A DNA stretch of 64,000 nt from Yokenella regensburgei ATCC 49455 (GTDB taxonomy: Bacteria; Pseudomonadota; Gammaproteobacteria; Enterobacterales; Enterobacteriaceae). Positions 32,425-43,060 of this stretch are shown piece after piece (within the stretch, counting starts at the first letter, position 1; each line of letters opens with the position of its first letter). A program made the position numbers and the translations under genes. A model generated the notes under the pieces. It was given only the letters and a program-made list of their open reading frames with translations, made no database searches and had not been told where the DNA came from. The stretch is from the NCBI RefSeq assembly GCF_000735455.1, contig NZ_JMPS01000007.1, positions 26,691 to 90,690 of the forward strand. The letters are read 5' to 3'.

Positions 32425-32880
32425 ATGCAAGAAGGGCAAAACCGTAAAACATCGTCCCTGAGTATTCTCGCCATCGCTGGGGTGGAGCCGTATCAAGAGA
32501 AACCGGGCGAAGAGTATATGAACGAAGCCCAGCTGGCGCACTTCAGACGTATTCTTGAAGCATGGCGTAATCAACTCAGGGATGAAGTCGATCGCACCGT
32601 TACTCATATGCAGGATGAAGCTGCTAACTTCCCGGATCCGGTGGACCGTGCCGCACAGGAAGAAGAGTTCAGCCTCGAACTGCGTAACCGTGACCGCGAG
32701 CGCAAACTGATCAAAAAGATTGAAAAAACGCTGAAGAAAGTCGAAGACGAAGATTTCGGCTACTGCGAATCCTGCGGTGTTGAAATCGGGATCCGCCGTC
32801 TGGAAGCGCGTCCGACAGCCGATCTGTGCATCGACTGCAAAACGCTGGCTGAAATCCGCGAAAAACAGATGGCCGGTTAA
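32425..32880 (+). CDS. dksA: RNA polymerase-binding transcription factor DksA
   Basis: Binds the RNA polymerase secondary channel and, with ppGpp, represses rRNA promoters and activates amino-acid genes in the stringent response. The 151 residues match E. coli when started at ATG 32425, which has an AAGGAG ribosome site. The coiled-coil tip residues Asp71, Asp74 and Ala76 (DPVDRAA) are present, as is the zinc finger with Cys114 and Cys117 (CESCG) and a second CIDC pair. The protein is cytosolic. gluQ follows after a terminator-like hairpin. Confidence 0.98.
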   Translation: MQEGQNRKTSSLSILAIAGVEPYQEKPGEEYMNEAQLAHFRRILEAWRNQLRDEVDRTVTHMQDEAANFPDPVDRAAQEEEFSLELRNRDRERKLIKKIEKTLKKVEDEDFGYCESCGVEIGIRRLEARPTADLCIDCKTLAEIREKQMAG

Positions 32881-32902
32881 TTCCAGCCCTGTAGACCATC
32901 TA

Positions 32903-32925
32903 AAGGCGGGAGTCTCTCCCGCCTT
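32903..32925 (+). terminator. hairpin between dksA and gluQ
   Basis: AAGGCGGGAG pairs with CTCCCGCCTT around a TCT loop; only a short T-containing tail follows, so readthrough into gluQ is likely. Confidence 0.7.
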
Positions 32926-32937
32926 GTAACCACAACT

Positions 32938-33828
32938 ATGTCTGAATCACACTATATTGGGCGCTTTGCGCCATCTCCCTCCGGTGAATTACACTTCGGC
33001 TCTTTAATTGCCGCGCTTGGCAGCTACCTGCAGGCCCGCGCGAATCACGGTACCTGGCTGGTACGTATCGAAGATATCGATCCTCCACGTGAAGTTCCCG
33101 GTGCGGCAGAGTCCATCCTGCGTCAGCTGGAACATTACGGTCTTCACTGGGATGGTGACGTCCTCTGGCAATCCCAACGACACGACGCCTACCGCGACGC
33201 GCTTGCCTGGCTTGCTGAACAGGGGCTTAGCTATTACTGCGCCTGTACGCGTGCCCGAATTCAGAGCCTCGGCGGCATCTACGACGGTCACTGCCGTGAT
33301 TTAGGGTTAGGCCCTGAAAATGCAGCGCTACGCCTGCGTCAGCAGCAACCCGTGCTACGCTTTGACGATAAGCTACGTGGTGAAATTACTGCCGACGCCG
33401 CCCTCGCACGCGAAGATTTTATTATTCATCGCCGCGACGGTTTATTTGCCTATAACCTGGCGGTAGTGGTCGACGACCATTTCCAGGGGGTGACGGAAAT
33501 TGTGCGCGGCGCCGATCTTATCGAACCGACCGTGCGACAGATTTCGCTCTATCACCATTTTGGCTGGCAGGCTCCCGATTATATTCACCTGCCGCTGGCG
33601 CTGAATCACGATGGCAATAAGCTATCGAAACAGAACCATGCCCCGGCGCTGCCGAATGGCGATCCGCGTCCCGAGCTGATTAAGGCACTGGCGTTTCTAC
33701 AGCAGGATATTATTGAAGAGTGGCGGGATATGAGCGTTGAAGCGCTGCTTAAAAATGCGGTGGCTAACTGGGATCTTTCGGCGGTACCGGAAATCCATCA
33801 TTCTCAAACGCGTTTTGCTGAGCTATGA
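32938..33828 (+). CDS. gluQ: glutamyl-queuosine tRNA(Asp) synthetase
   Basis: Transfers activated glutamate to the queuosine base at position 34 of tRNA-Asp. The protein has 296 residues and resembles the catalytic half of glutamyl-tRNA synthetase but lacks its anticodon-binding domain. The HIGH-like HFGSL is at residues 19-23 and the KMSKS-like KLSKQ near residue 228. Cysteines in YYCACTRAR (about 101 and 103) and GHCRD form the zinc site. It follows dksA with 57 bases between the genes, an arrangement conserved in gamma-proteobacteria. Confidence 0.96.
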   Translation: MSESHYIGRFAPSPSGELHFGSLIAALGSYLQARANHGTWLVRIEDIDPPREVPGAAESILRQLEHYGLHWDGDVLWQSQRHDAYRDALAWLAEQGLSYYCACTRARIQSLGGIYDGHCRDLGLGPENAALRLRQQQPVLRFDDKLRGEITADAALAREDFIIHRRDGLFAYNLAVVVDDHFQGVTEIVRGADLIEPTVRQISLYHHFGWQAPDYIHLPLALNHDGNKLSKQNHAPALPNGDPRPELIKALAFLQQDIIEEWRDMSVEALLKNAVANWDLSAVPEIHHSQTRFAEL

Positions 33829-33923
33829 TTAGCCGCTATTTTTTGTCCGAATCCCGACTGCGTCCCGCCATTGGTCTCGCACAATGACGGGACGCAGCCT
33901 GTATACAACTACCGAGGTGTAAC

Positions 33924-35318
33924 ATTTTTACCCGAGTCGCTAATTTTTGCCGCAAGGTGCTAAGCCGTGAGGAGAGCGAGGCTGAACTCGTCGTCGCCAG
34001 ACCCAGGATGACTATCATCCCGCGTGAGCAGCATGCTATTTCCCGCAAAGATATCAGTGAAAATGCCCTCAAGGTTCTCTACCGCCTGAACAAGGCAGGC
34101 TATGAAGCTTACCTTGTAGGTGGTGGTGTGCGTGATTTACTGCTGGGCAAAAAACCAAAAGATTTCGATGTGACAACCAGCGCAACGCCAGACCAGGTGC
34201 GTAAACTATTCCGCAACTGCCGTCTTGTTGGCCGTCGCTTCCGCCTGGCTCACGTCATGTTCGGCCCTGAAATTATCGAAGTGGCGACGTTCCGTGGCCA
34301 CCACGATGGCTCGCCTGACGATCGCGCTACCTCCCAGCGCGGCCAGAACGGCATGCTGCTGCGCGATAATATCTTCGGCTCCATTGAGGAAGATGCGCAG
34401 CGCCGCGATTTCACCATCAACAGTCTCTACTACAGCGTGGCGGATTTCACGGTTCGCGATTACGTCGGTGGTATGCAGGATCTGCAGGACGGCATCATCC
34501 GTCTGATTGGCAATCCAGAAACCCGCTATCGTGAAGACCCGGTGCGTATGCTGCGTGCCGTGCGTTTTGCCGCCAAGCTGAACATGCGGATCAGCCCGGA
34601 AACCGCCGAGCCTATTCCACGCCTGGCAACGCTGATGAACGACGTGCCGCCGGCTCGTTTGTTTGAAGAGTCGCTGAAGCTGCTGCAGGCGGGTTACGGT
34701 TTTGAAACCTACCGCGGACTTCGCGAATGCAATCTGTTCCAGCCGCTGTTCCCGACCATCTCGCGTTATTTCACCGAGAATGGCGACAGCCCGATGGAAC
34801 GCATCATTGCCCAGGTACTGAAAAACACCGATAACCGCATTCACAACGATATGCGCGTTAACCCGGCGTTCCTGTTTGCGGCAATGTTCTGGTATCCGCT
34901 GCTGGAAATGGCGCAGAAGATTGCCCAGGAGAGCGGCCTCGCTTACTACGATGCCTTCGCCCTGGCCGCAAACGATGTGCTGGACGAAGCCTGTCGCTCA
35001 ATTGCGATCCCGAAACGCATTACTACGCTGGTTCGTGATATCTGGCAGCTGCAGCTGCGCATGTCTCGCCGTCAGGGTAAACGCGCCTGGAAGCTGATGG
35101 AGCATCCGAAATTCCGTGCCGCCTACGATCTGCTGGCACTGCGCGCCGAAGCCGAGAGCAACGCCGAACTGCAGCGCCTGGCGCAGTGGTGGGGTGAGTT
35201 CCAGGTCTCCGCGCCACCGACGCAGAAAGATATGCTGGACGATTTGGGCGATGAGCCCGCCGCTCGCCGCCGTCATCGCCGCCCACGTAAACGCGCACCG
35301 CGTCAGGGCAGCGCGTGA
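33924..35318 (+). CDS. pcnB: poly(A) polymerase I
   Basis: Adds 3' poly(A) tails that mark RNAs for degradation and so controls plasmid copy-number RNAs. I start the gene at an ATT codon at 33924: the frame reads [17 protein letters not shown], matching the E. coli N terminus, whose start is the rare AUU, and a GAGG ribosome site (33914-33917) lies six bases upstream. The first conventional codon in frame is GTG at 33957. This gives 464 residues. The nucleotidyltransferase block [20 protein letters not shown] and the basic C terminus ([14 protein letters not shown]) are present. folK overlaps the stop by four bases. Confidence 0.93.
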   Translation: MFTRVANFCRKVLSREESEAELVVARPRMTIIPREQHAISRKDISENALKVLYRLNKAGYEAYLVGGGVRDLLLGKKPKDFDVTTSATPDQVRKLFRNCRLVGRRFRLAHVMFGPEIIEVATFRGHHDGSPDDRATSQRGQNGMLLRDNIFGSIEEDAQRRDFTINSLYYSVADFTVRDYVGGMQDLQDGIIRLIGNPETRYREDPVRMLRAVRFAAKLNMRISPETAEPIPRLATLMNDVPPARLFEESLKLLQAGYGFETYRGLRECNLFQPLFPTISRYFTENGDSPMERIIAQVLKNTDNRIHNDMRVNPAFLFAAMFWYPLLEMAQKIAQESGLAYYDAFALAANDVLDEACRSIAIPKRITTLVRDIWQLQLRMSRRQGKRAWKLMEHPKFRAAYDLLALRAEAESNAELQRLAQWWGEFQVSAPPTQKDMLDDLGDEPAARRRHRRPRKRAPRQGSA

Positions 35319-35794
35319 GTCTGGTTTATATTGCACTCGGCAGCAATCTGGCCTCACCGCTGGACCAGGTTAACGCTGCCATTGCCGCACTGGGCGAAAT
35401 CCCGGAGAGCCGCGTCGTTGCGCTCTCCTCGTTTTATCGTACACCGCCGCTGGGGCCGCAGGATCAACCCGATTACCTGAACGCCGCCGTGGCGCTGGAA
35501 ACCGCCCTGTCCCCAGAAGCGCTGCTGGATAACACGCAGCGCATTGAGCTGCAGCAGGGTCGCGTTCGTAAAGCCGAACGCTGGGGGCCACGTACCCTCG
35601 ATCTCGATATCATGCTCTTTGGCCAGCAGGTTCTGGACACCCCGCGCCTGACCGTGCCGCATTACGACATGAAAAACCGCGGCTTTATGCTCTGGCCGCT
35701 GTTTGAAATCGCGCCTGAACTCACCTTCCCGGACGGCACAACCCTTGCCGCCATCCTGAAACAGCTGAATAGCGCACAACCTGCCCACTGGTAA
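35315..35794 (+). CDS. folK: 6-hydroxymethyl-7,8-dihydropterin pyrophosphokinase
   Basis: Transfers pyrophosphate from ATP to hydroxymethyldihydropterin, the step before dihydropteroate synthase in folate synthesis. The 159 residues match E. coli HPPK and start at a GTG that overlaps the pcnB stop codon (GTGA), so translation is coupled. The signature region [15 protein letters not shown] contains the catalytic and Mg2+-binding aspartates, and [20 protein letters not shown] is the substrate loop. The large Yad fimbrial operon found next to folK in E. coli K-12 is absent; panB follows. Confidence 0.97.
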   Translation: MSLVYIALGSNLASPLDQVNAAIAALGEIPESRVVALSSFYRTPPLGPQDQPDYLNAAVALETALSPEALLDNTQRIELQQGRVRKAERWGPRTLDLDIMLFGQQVLDTPRLTVPHYDMKNRGFMLWPLFEIAPELTFPDGTTLAAILKQLNSAQPAHW

Positions 35795-35859
35795 ACTTGT
35801 CCCCCCGGGAGTTGCTGATACAATGCCGCAAGATTCGGCCTTAGTAATCAGGAACTCCT

Positions 35860-36651
35860 ATGAAACCAACCACGATTTCCCTGTTGCAGAAATACAAACA
35901 GGAAAAGAAACGCTTCGCGACCATTACCGCTTACGACTACAGCTTCGCCAAACTGTTCGCTGACGAAGGTCTGAACGTGATGCTGGTCGGTGATTCTCTT
36001 GGGATGACGGTCCAGGGACACGACACCACCCTGCCGGTCACGGTAGAAGACATTGCTTATCATACTCGCGCCGTACGTCGCGGTGCGCCGTACTGCCTGC
36101 TGCTCGCTGACCTGCCGTTTATGGCCTACGCAACCCCGCAAGAGGCGTTCACCAATGCCGCCGCGGTAATGCGTGCCGGTGCCAATATGGTCAAGATTGA
36201 AGGCGGCGCATGGCTGGTTGAGACGGTTAAAATGCTCACCGAGCGCGCGGTGCCGGTGTGCGGTCACCTTGGCCTCACCCCGCAGTCGGTCAACATCTTC
36301 GGCGGCTACAAGGTACAGGGGCGCGGTGATGCAGCGCAGACGCTGCTGGATGATGCGCTGGCGCTGGAAGCCGCCGGGGCACAGCTGCTGGTGCTGGAGT
36401 GCGTGCCGGTAGAACTGGCTAAACGCGTCACCGAAGCGCTGCGTATTCCGGTGATTGGCATCGGCGCGGGTAACGTCACCGACGGACAGATCCTGGTGAT
36501 GCATGACGCCTTCGGCATCACCGGCGGGCATATCCCGAAATTTGCGAAGAATTTCCTCGAACAAACGGGCGACATGCGCGCCGCGGTGCGGCAGTATATG
36601 ACTGACGTCGAGTCCGGTGCGTATCCGGGCGAAGAACACAGTTTCCATTAA
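35860..36651 (+). CDS. panB: 3-methyl-2-oxobutanoate hydroxymethyltransferase
   Basis: First dedicated enzyme of pantothenate synthesis: adds a hydroxymethyl group from methylene-tetrahydrofolate to 2-oxoisovalerate to give ketopantoate. The 263 residues are close to the E. coli length. Metal-binding and catalytic segments are recognisable: [19 protein letters not shown] at about residues 43-61 and the [20 protein letters not shown] segment near 136-155. An AGGAACTCCT ribosome region precedes the ATG. It is followed after 11 bases by panC, forming a panBC unit. Confidence 0.97.
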   Translation: MKPTTISLLQKYKQEKKRFATITAYDYSFAKLFADEGLNVMLVGDSLGMTVQGHDTTLPVTVEDIAYHTRAVRRGAPYCLLLADLPFMAYATPQEAFTNAAAVMRAGANMVKIEGGAWLVETVKMLTERAVPVCGHLGLTPQSVNIFGGYKVQGRGDAAQTLLDDALALEAAGAQLLVLECVPVELAKRVTEALRIPVIGIGAGNVTDGQILVMHDAFGITGGHIPKFAKNFLEQTGDMRAAVRQYMTDVESGAYPGEEHSFH

Positions 36652-36662
36652 GGAGTCTTGTT

Positions 36663-37517
36663 GTGTTGATTATCGAAACCCTTCCGCTGCTGCGTCAGCA
36701 TATCCGTCGTCTGCGCCAGGAAGGTAAACGTATTGCGCTGGTTCCCACCATGGGCAACCTTCACGATGGCCATATGAAGCTTGTCGATGAGGCAAAAGCC
36801 TGTGCTGATGTGGTGGTGGTGAGCATTTTCGTGAACCCGATGCAGTTCGATCGACCAGAAGATCTGGCGCGCTACCCGCGCACCCTGCAGGAAGACAGCG
36901 AGAAGCTCAACAAGCGTAAAGTGGATTTTATTTTCGCGCCCGCTCCGGCCGATATTTATCCGCTGGGTACCGATACGCAAACCTACGTCGATGTTCCAGG
37001 TCTTTCTACCATGCTGGAGGGCGCGAGCCGTCCGGGCCACTTCCGCGGCGTGTCGACGATTGTCAGCAAGCTCTTTAACCTGGTGCAGCCAGACGTTGCC
37101 TGCTTTGGCGAAAAAGATTTCCAGCAGCTGGCGCTTATTCGCAAGATGGTGGCGGATATGGGCTACGACATCGAGATTATCGGCGTGCCGATTGTCCGCG
37201 CCAAAGATGGTCTGGCCTTGAGCTCACGCAACGGTTATCTCACCGCGGCCGAGCGTAAAATCGCGCCGGGCATCAGCAAGGTGATGAACGGTATTGCCGA
37301 AAAACTGCAGGCCGGCGAGCGTGATTTTGACGAGCTGATCGCACTTGGAGAACAGGAACTGAACGATAAGGGCTTTCGCAGCGATGAAGTGCAAATTCGC
37401 GATGCCGATACGCTGCTGGAGGTTTCTGACACCAGCAAACGTGCGGTTATCCTCGTTGCCGCCTGGCTTGGTCAGGCTCGCCTGATTGATAATAAAGTGG
37501 TTGAGCTCGGCCAGTAG
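36663..37517 (+). CDS. panC: pantothenate synthetase
   Basis: ATP-dependent ligase that joins pantoate and beta-alanine to make pantothenate through a pantoyl-adenylate. The 284-residue protein starts at GTG 36663, with AAGGAG upstream. The cytidylyltransferase-type [13 protein letters not shown] motif (residues 28-40, HxGH-like) and the KMSKS-equivalent LSSRNGYL are intact. It follows panB closely, and panD, supplying beta-alanine, is 112 bases downstream with a palindromic repeat in between. The E. coli yadD transposase-like gene at this place is absent. Confidence 0.97.
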   Translation: MLIIETLPLLRQHIRRLRQEGKRIALVPTMGNLHDGHMKLVDEAKACADVVVVSIFVNPMQFDRPEDLARYPRTLQEDSEKLNKRKVDFIFAPAPADIYPLGTDTQTYVDVPGLSTMLEGASRPGHFRGVSTIVSKLFNLVQPDVACFGEKDFQQLALIRKMVADMGYDIEIIGVPIVRAKDGLALSSRNGYLTAAERKIAPGISKVMNGIAEKLQAGERDFDELIALGEQELNDKGFRSDEVQIRDADTLLEVSDTSKRAVILVAAWLGQARLIDNKVVELGQ

Positions 37518-37581
37518 ACACCGACTAAAAATCGGGCAATACTGCGCGCATACAGGCTCCGGGAATATATCCCTTCACCCG

Positions 37582-37602
37582 ACCCTCTCCTGCGGAGAGG
37601 GT
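37582..37602. repeat. CCCTCTCC-type palindrome between panC and panD
   Basis: ACCCTCTCC pairs with GGAGAGGGT around a TGC loop and is preceded by CTTCACCCG. It belongs to the same dispersed family as the copies at 19717, 45519 and 49976. Confidence 0.75.
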
Positions 37603-37629
37603 AATGCATGATGATTAAAGGTAGACGTA

Positions 37630-38010
37630 ATGATTCGCAAAATGCTGCAAGGTAAGCTTCACCGTGTGACAGTGACTCAGGCCGACCTGCACTACGAAGG
37701 TTCCTGTGCCATTGACCAGGATTTTCTCGATGCGGCAGGAATTCTTGAAAACGAAGCGATTGATATCTGGAACGTGAACAACGGCAAACGCTTCTCCACC
37801 TATGCCATTGCGGCAGAGCGCGGTTCTAAAATTATCTCCGTGAACGGTGCGGCAGCGCACTGTGCCGACGTGGGCGATATTGTGATTATCGCAAGCTTCG
37901 TCATGATGTCAGACGAAGAGGCCCGCCGCTGGCAGCCGAAAGTCGCCTACTTTGAAGGCGAAAACGAGATGAAGCGCACCGCCAAAGCGATTCCGGTTCA
38001 GGTCGCGTAA
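37630..38010 (+). CDS. panD: aspartate 1-decarboxylase, pyruvoyl enzyme
   Basis: Makes beta-alanine from aspartate for pantothenate. The 126-residue proenzyme equals the E. coli length. The self-cleavage site Gly24-Ser25 (HYEGSCAID) that yields the pyruvoyl group is present, along with the conserved [12 protein letters not shown] segment. In gamma-proteobacteria cleavage is promoted by PanM, which is not in this window. It ends two bases from the convergent yadE stop. Confidence 0.98.
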   Translation: MIRKMLQGKLHRVTVTQADLHYEGSCAIDQDFLDAAGILENEAIDIWNVNNGKRFSTYAIAAERGSKIISVNGAAAHCADVGDIVIIASFVMMSDEEARRWQPKVAYFEGENEMKRTAKAIPVQVA

Positions 38011-38012
38011 CT

Positions 38013-39260
38013 CTACCCCTGCGGCTGATTGCTGATCAGCCGCGACATGGTCTCCAGTGAATCGGTTCTCAGAATATACAGGCGCTTCAGTAAGAACAGA
38101 TTATCCCCCGGTTTTACCTTCCCTTTCACCGTCGTCACCGCCATGTGGAAACCGGCATCATTCGCCGCTTTCAGCGCATTATCGTCGTAGCCGCCAAACG
38201 GATAAGAGAGATACAGCACGTGAGGGTTGAACTGCCCCAGCGCGCGGCGTGAGCGTTCAAAATCAAACAGAATGTTGTGGTAGCTACGGCTCAACAGAAT
38301 CGGACGATGCTGGTTGTCCACCCGATGCAGAAAATGGGTGTGCGACTGGATATCAAATACGTTCTGAATGCTGCGTAGCTCAGAAATGCTCATAAACTGC
38401 AGCGATTTTGGATCCCATTTTTGTGGGTGGATTTTAATCCGCGACGAAATAATAAACGCAGTCGCCTTAAAACCATACTCCTCGAGAATCGGCCAGGCGT
38501 AACGGTTGACCGACTTCAGGCCATCGTCAAAAGTAATCACCACCGAGCGGGCAGGAATATTGAGTTTATTACGCAAATAACCTTCCAGCTGATACATAGT
38601 CAGGGTGGTGTAGCCCTGATCGCGAAGCCAGGTCATCTGGTTACTGAACGCACGTACCGAGGTGGTGGTAGAAGTATGGCGAAAGCGCGTATTCTCTTCA
38701 TCACGCAGAATATGGTGATAAGTGAGGATCGGCACACCGTTGTCCTGCTGTGCATCCAGGCTACTGACCCACGCCAGGCGATCGCCAATACGGATCTGAT
38801 ACCAGGTCTGGTTCAGGCGGTCTTTTAGTTTGCTGATAATGGGGTAGCGCAGATTGTCTGCCAGCACGCCAAACGGAACGCTGGTATTTCGCGGCTCGTT
38901 ATAAACAGGGGTATCACGCCAGGTCAGCAGGTTCTGATTGCTGAGCGGCTTGTTCAGGTCACCGAGGTTATCCTGTACCCGCAGGCCACCCTGCACCGGC
39001 TCCAGATGCCCTTTATCGATATAGCCGGTACCAAAACCGAAGCTGAATTCATAGTAATCCGCGTTCGTGGTTTTTACTGCCAGGATCTGCCCGCCGCGCA
39101 CGTTACCCACCGTGACGACCCGATTGCCGATTTTCGCCCAGATAGTGGCATCTTCCGTCGTTTGCATATAACGAGCGGACAGCTCAGGCTGGTTGAGAAG
39201 AGTGGCACTGGCGCTGCCAGAAACCACCAGCAGCAGGACAAAGACAAGACGAGTTAACAT
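38013..39260 (-). CDS. yadE: polysaccharide deacetylase family protein YadE
   Basis: Predicted exported deacetylase of unknown substrate. The 415-residue protein (E. coli 409) has a signal peptide ending near SGSASA and an N-terminal domain of about 150 residues rich in SH3-like beta segments. The C-terminal NodB-type domain carries the metal-binding TFDDG at residues 243-247 and SHTH at 306-309; a later [10 protein letters not shown] segment also matches the fold. Its stop is two bases from that of panD. A nine-base-pair hairpin (38021-38043) lies inside its last codons and could stop panD transcription. Confidence 0.9.
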   Translation of the reverse strand: MLTRLVFVLLLVVSGSASATLLNQPELSARYMQTTEDATIWAKIGNRVVTVGNVRGGQILAVKTTNADYYEFSFGFGTGYIDKGHLEPVQGGLRVQDNLGDLNKPLSNQNLLTWRDTPVYNEPRNTSVPFGVLADNLRYPIISKLKDRLNQTWYQIRIGDRLAWVSSLDAQQDNGVPILTYHHILRDEENTRFRHTSTTTSVRAFSNQMTWLRDQGYTTLTMYQLEGYLRNKLNIPARSVVITFDDGLKSVNRYAWPILEEYGFKATAFIISSRIKIHPQKWDPKSLQFMSISELRSIQNVFDIQSHTHFLHRVDNQHRPILLSRSYHNILFDFERSRRALGQFNPHVLYLSYPFGGYDDNALKAANDAGFHMAVTTVKGKVKPGDNLFLLKRLYILRTDSLETMSRLISNQPQG

Positions 39261-39323
39261 ACACGATTGACCGGGCAGCGAAAACTGCCGCTATTGTAGC
39301 AAAAGCGCTATCAATACCAATGG

Positions 39324-39764
39324 TTAATCAGCGTACAAATCATGAAGTAACACGAAGGGTGGATTTTTCTGCTGCTGATGCCACAGACTGCTGACCTCGG
39401 GCGCCCCACTGGCAACAATCGCATCGCGAAAGGCTTCGCTGGATAAGATCTCCCGCTGCGAATACATTCGCTCCAACAATGAATAATAGACACCGGAGAT
39501 CACTTCGCAATGGCTGTGCTTGTGGCTCATCAACGATGCTACACGGTACGGTGCCGCCCCGGGAATATCAGTGAGAAAAATCACCCCATCGCCTGAATCT
39601 GTGTGGTGCAGTGCATCGCACATCATCCGACTCAGCATGTTAGCGCTGAGCCCACGCCAGTAATTCACCGCCCGACATTGCGTCAGCGGCCCAAACTTTT
39701 TTTCGAGGCGATCCATGATTTCCTGTGCGCGGTCGTCATGACAGGCAATAACCCAACCTAGCAT
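39324..39764 (-). CDS. yadI: PTS EIIA-like protein YadI
   Basis: Mannose-family EIIA domain protein of 146 residues, as in E. coli, when begun at ATG 39764 (MLGWVIACHDDRAQEI); the longer frame upstream is not family sequence. His9 in ACHDDRAQ fits the phosphorylated histidine of EIIA-Man. No EIIB or EIIC component lies nearby, so it is an orphan PTS protein whose sugar or regulatory role is unknown. It is downstream of yadH on a different transcript and flanked by a REP-like palindrome. Confidence 0.88.
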   Translation of the reverse strand: MLGWVIACHDDRAQEIMDRLEKKFGPLTQCRAVNYWRGLSANMLSRMMCDALHHTDSGDGVIFLTDIPGAAPYRVASLMSHKHSHCEVISGVYYSLLERMYSQREILSSEAFRDAIVASGAPEVSSLWHQQQKNPPFVLLHDLYAD

Positions 39765-39845
39765 ACAAGTCTCCTTAGCAGACATGTAGTTTAGCCGGGT
39801 GAATATTCGGATGGGGTGATAAAAGTCAAACTTCGGCGGAGTGTT

Positions 39846-39870
39846 GCCCGGCAGCGACAAGCCGCCGGGC
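39846..39870. repeat. REP-like palindrome between yadI and yadH
   Basis: GCCCGGC (39846-39852) is followed after eleven bases by its inverse GCCGGGC (39864-39870). It lies in the 113-base gap between yadH stop and yadI start. Confidence 0.75.
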
Positions 39871-39877
39871 GAAGGGT

Positions 39878-40648
39878 TTAGCTGCGCAGACCGCGTCCTT
39901 TCTGGATGAGATACCAGCAGAGCAGGTAAAACGCGGCGATAAAGACCACCAGAACCCCCACGGTGGTTGCCAGCGGCACGTCGCTAATACCGAGGAAGCC
40001 AAAGCGGAAACCACTGATCATGTAGACAATCGGGTTCAGGTGCGACAGCGCCTGCCAGAACGGTGGCAGCAGCGTCAGCGAGTAAAATACCCCGCCAAGA
40101 TAGGTCAGCGGCGTCAGTACGAACGTCGGGATAAGGCTGATATCGTCGAAGGTTTTAGCAAACACCGCATTCAACAACCCCGCCAGAGAGAACAGCACCG
40201 CCGTCAGCAGCAGCGTCAGTCCGACGAACAGCCAGGAGTGGACCTGGAACGGCACGAAGAACAGCGAAATTGCCGTCACCAGAATGCCAACGCACAGGCC
40301 GCGCGCCACGCCGCCGCCGACGTACCCGGCAATGATGACATGGGTTGGCACCGGAGCCACCAGCAGTTCTTCAATGTTACGCTGGAATTTCGCGCTAAAA
40401 AACGACGAAGCGACGTTGGCATAGGCGTTGGTGATCACCGCCATCATGATAAGCCCCGGCACGATGAACTGCATGTAGGTAAAACCATGCATCTCGCCAA
40501 TTCGTGAACCAATCAGATTACCGAAGATGATGAAATAGAGCGTCATGGTGATAACCGGCGGCACCAGCGTCTGGATCCAGATACGCATAAAGCGCTGGAT
40601 CTCTTTCGCCCAGATACTTTTCAGGGCGACCCAATAAAGCTGCATCAT
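39878..40648 (-). CDS. yadH: ABC-2 type transporter permease YadH
   Basis: Inner-membrane permease of 256 residues, six predicted transmembrane helices, ABC-2 family, as in E. coli. It pairs with the ATPase YadG immediately upstream (start overlaps the yadG stop by four bases). The segment VTNAYANVASSFFSAKFQRNIEELLVAP is characteristic of the export-type permeases. Exported substrate is unknown; drug or polysaccharide transport is only a family-level guess. Confidence 0.92.
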   Translation of the reverse strand: MMQLYWVALKSIWAKEIQRFMRIWIQTLVPPVITMTLYFIIFGNLIGSRIGEMHGFTYMQFIVPGLIMMAVITNAYANVASSFFSAKFQRNIEELLVAPVPTHVIIAGYVGGGVARGLCVGILVTAISLFFVPFQVHSWLFVGLTLLLTAVLFSLAGLLNAVFAKTFDDISLIPTFVLTPLTYLGGVFYSLTLLPPFWQALSHLNPIVYMISGFRFGFLGISDVPLATTVGVLVVFIAAFYLLCWYLIQKGRGLRS

Positions 40649-41571
40649 GCCTGCTCTCCTTGTTTCACATTCACCAGCGACACAAACAGCTCTTCCAGAC
40701 GGTTGGCTTTGTTACGCATACTTAATACCTGAACACCCTGCGCGCTGAGCTGGCTAAAGACGCTGTTAATGCCCTGCTCGCGCAGCACTTCCACCTCAAG
40801 CGTGGAAGTATCGACCAGCCGGTACTGATAGCCGTCGAGCTTCGGCAGAGGGCTTTTCGGTGCCAGATCGAGGATGAAGGTCTCCGATTTAAGCTTTGAG
40901 AGCAGATTTTTCATCGAGGTATTTTCCACTAACTCTCCGTGCTGAATGATGCCGATGTTACGGCACAGCATTTCAGCCTCTTCCAGGTAGTGGGTGGTTA
41001 AAATGATGGTGGTACCCTTGTCGTTGAGATCCTTCAGGAACCCCCACATAGAGCGACGCAGTTCGATATCCACCCCGGCGGTCGGTTCGTCGAGGATCAG
41101 CAGTTTTGGCTCATGCATCAGTGCACGAGCAATCATCAGGCGCCGCTTCATCCCACCGGAAAGCATACGTGCACGTTCGCTACGTTTTTCCCACAGATCG
41201 AGCTGTTTTAGGTATTTTTCGCTACGTTCGACGGCTTCTTTTCGCTCAACGCCGTAGTAACCCGCCTGGTTCACCACGATCTGCTGAACGGTCTCGAACG
41301 GGTTGAAGTTAAACTCCTGCGGCACCAGCCCCAGCTGGCGTTTGGCGTTGACCACGTCCTTGCCCAGATCGTAGCCAAATACGCTCACGCTGCCGGAAGT
41401 TTTGTTCACCAGCGAACTGATGATGCCGATGGTGGTTGATTTGCCTGCGCCGTTCGGCCCAAGCAGCGCGTAAAAGTCACCAGCTTCAACACTAAGATCG
41501 ATACCACGCAGCGCCTGAACGCCGCCCGGATAGGTCTTTTTAAGCTGTTTTAGTTCCAGAGCAATGGTCAT
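40645..41571 (-). CDS. yadG: ABC transporter ATP-binding protein YadG
   Basis: ATPase of an ABC-2 exporter with YadH. The 308 residues follow from the ATG at 41571 ([18 protein letters not shown]). Walker [10 protein letters not shown] is at residues 38-46; the signature LSGGMKRR and Walker [12 protein letters not shown] are present. A C-terminal extension of about 90 residues beyond the nucleotide-binding fold is typical of this subfamily. It is divergent from can across a 106-base gap. Confidence 0.93.
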   Translation of the reverse strand: MTIALELKQLKKTYPGGVQALRGIDLSVEAGDFYALLGPNGAGKSTTIGIISSLVNKTSGSVSVFGYDLGKDVVNAKRQLGLVPQEFNFNPFETVQQIVVNQAGYYGVERKEAVERSEKYLKQLDLWEKRSERARMLSGGMKRRLMIARALMHEPKLLILDEPTAGVDIELRRSMWGFLKDLNDKGTTIILTTHYLEEAEMLCRNIGIIQHGELVENTSMKNLLSKLKSETFILDLAPKSPLPKLDGYQYRLVDTSTLEVEVLREQGINSVFSQLSAQGVQVLSMRNKANRLEELFVSLVNVKQGEQA

Positions 41572-41677
41572 TAAATGTCTCTTATCGTGTTGTGACACTC
41601 GATGTGTGGTTTTAAAAATGATGGAGTTGACCTATATTAGCGCAACGCACTTACTTGGTTACAGGTCGTTAACCTCC

Positions 41678-42340
41678 ATGAAAGATATAGATACACTCAT
41701 CAGCAATAATGCACTATGGTCAAAAATGCTGGTGGAAGAGGATCCCGGTTTTTTTGAGAAACTGGCACAAGCGCAGAAACCACGCTTTCTATGGATTGGA
41801 TGTTCCGACAGCCGCGTTCCCGCTGAACGCCTTACGGGTCTGGAGCCGGGTGAACTCTTTGTTCACCGTAACGTCGCCAACCTCGTCATTCACACTGACC
41901 TGAACTGCCTCTCCGTGGTGCAGTACGCGGTTGATGTGCTGGAAGTCGAGCACATCATCATCTGTGGCCACTATGGCTGCGGTGGCGTACAGGCGGCGGT
42001 AGAGAATCCGGAACTCGGCCTCATCGACAACTGGCTGCTGCACATCCGTGATATCTGGTTCAAACACAGCTCACTGCTGGGCGAAATGCCTCAGGAACGT
42101 CGTCTCGACACCCTGTGCGAGCTGAACGTGATGGAGCAGGTTTATAACCTGGGCCACTCCACCATTATGCAATCAGCCTGGAAACGCGGCCAGAAGGTCA
42201 CGGTTCACGGCTGGGCTTACGGCATTCACGATGGCCTGTTACGCGATCTCGACGTGACCGCCACCAGCCGCGCTACTCTGGAGCAGCGTTACCGCCACGG
42301 GATTTCCAACCTGAAGCTTAAGCATGTAAATCATAAATAA
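41678..42340 (+). CDS. can: carbonic anhydrase 2 (beta class)
   Basis: Interconverts CO2 and bicarbonate; in E. coli it is needed for growth in air to supply bicarbonate to biosynthesis. The ATG at 41678 gives 220 residues as in E. coli. Zinc ligands of the beta class are visible: Cys42 and Asp44 in GCSDSR, and His98 and Cys101 in CGHYGCGG. It is cytosolic. The long in-frame upstream extension was rejected. A bidirectional terminator separates it from convergent hpt. Confidence 0.97.
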   Translation: MKDIDTLISNNALWSKMLVEEDPGFFEKLAQAQKPRFLWIGCSDSRVPAERLTGLEPGELFVHRNVANLVIHTDLNCLSVVQYAVDVLEVEHIIICGHYGCGGVQAAVENPELGLIDNWLLHIRDIWFKHSSLLGEMPQERRLDTLCELNVMEQVYNLGHSTIMQSAWKRGQKVTVHGWAYGIHDGLLRDLDVTATSRATLEQRYRHGISNLKLKHVNHK

Positions 42341-42341
42341 C

Positions 42342-42368
42342 AAAAAAGGCCCCGCGGGGCCTTTTTTT
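42342..42368. terminator. bidirectional terminator between can and hpt
   Basis: AAAAAAGGCCCC pairs with GGGGCCTTTTTT around a GC centre. It touches the hpt stop codon and serves both convergent genes. Confidence 0.9.
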
Positions 42369-42903
42369 ATTCGTCCAGCAGGACCACTTTGCCGACGTAC
42401 GGCAGGTGGCGGTATCGCTGAGCGTAGTCGATACCATAGCCAACGACAAACTCATCCGGAATAGCAAAGCCGACATATTCCACGGTCACATCCACTTCAC
42501 GGCGGGACGGTTTGTCCAGCAGAGTACAGATGGCAAGGGATTTTGGCTCACGCAGGCTCAGGATTTCGCGCACTTTCGACAGAGTATTACCAGAATCGAT
42601 AATATCTTCGACGATCAGCACGTCTTTACCACGGATATCCTCGTCGAGATCTTTGAGGATTTTTACATCACGGGTGGTGGACATGCCGCTGCCATAGCTC
42701 GACGCCGTCATAAAATCGACTTCATGTGATACCTGTACTTCGCGGCACAGGTCAGCCATGAACATAAATGAACCGCGCAGCAGCCCAACCAGCACCATAT
42801 CACTGCCGCTATCTTTATAGTGTTCAGTAATCTGACGACCTAATTCGGCGATACGCGCTTTGATCTCCGCTTCCGGGATCATCACTTCAACAGTATGTTT
42901 CAT
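42367..42903 (-). CDS. hpt: hypoxanthine phosphoribosyltransferase
   Basis: Purine salvage enzyme converting hypoxanthine (and less well guanine) to IMP with PRPP. The 178 residues follow from ATG 42903, matching E. coli. The PRPP-binding motif [14 protein letters not shown] is intact, as is the [12 protein letters not shown] segment. It is convergent with can and divergent from gcd, with a CRP operator between hpt and gcd. Confidence 0.97.
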   Translation of the reverse strand: MKHTVEVMIPEAEIKARIAELGRQITEHYKDSGSDMVLVGLLRGSFMFMADLCREVQVSHEVDFMTASSYGSGMSTTRDVKILKDLDEDIRGKDVLIVEDIIDSGNTLSKVREILSLREPKSLAICTLLDKPSRREVDVTVEYVGFAIPDEFVVGYGIDYAQRYRHLPYVGKVVLLDE

Positions 42904-43032
42904 TAAACTAACCATCTGATTTAAAGAGTAAATCACTCAATATCACCGCCAGTGGCAGCAGTATTGATCAGCAAGCGGCACAGTATACCAGCAAAACCAT
43001 TTATACGGTGCATGCGATCATAAAGCTCGATT

Positions 43033-43048
43033 TGTGATTCCGATCACA
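43033..43048. promoter_or_regulatory. CRP-binding site between hpt and gcd
   Basis: TGTGATTCCGATCACA is a match to the CRP consensus half-sites TGTGA-N6-TCACA. It lies in the divergent hpt/gcd region, centred about 28 bases upstream of a consensus TATAAT (43061-43066) facing gcd, so it overlaps the gcd -35 region and would repress gcd. The -35 itself is weak. Confidence 0.85.
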
Positions 43049-43060
43049 CTTGTTAAATCC

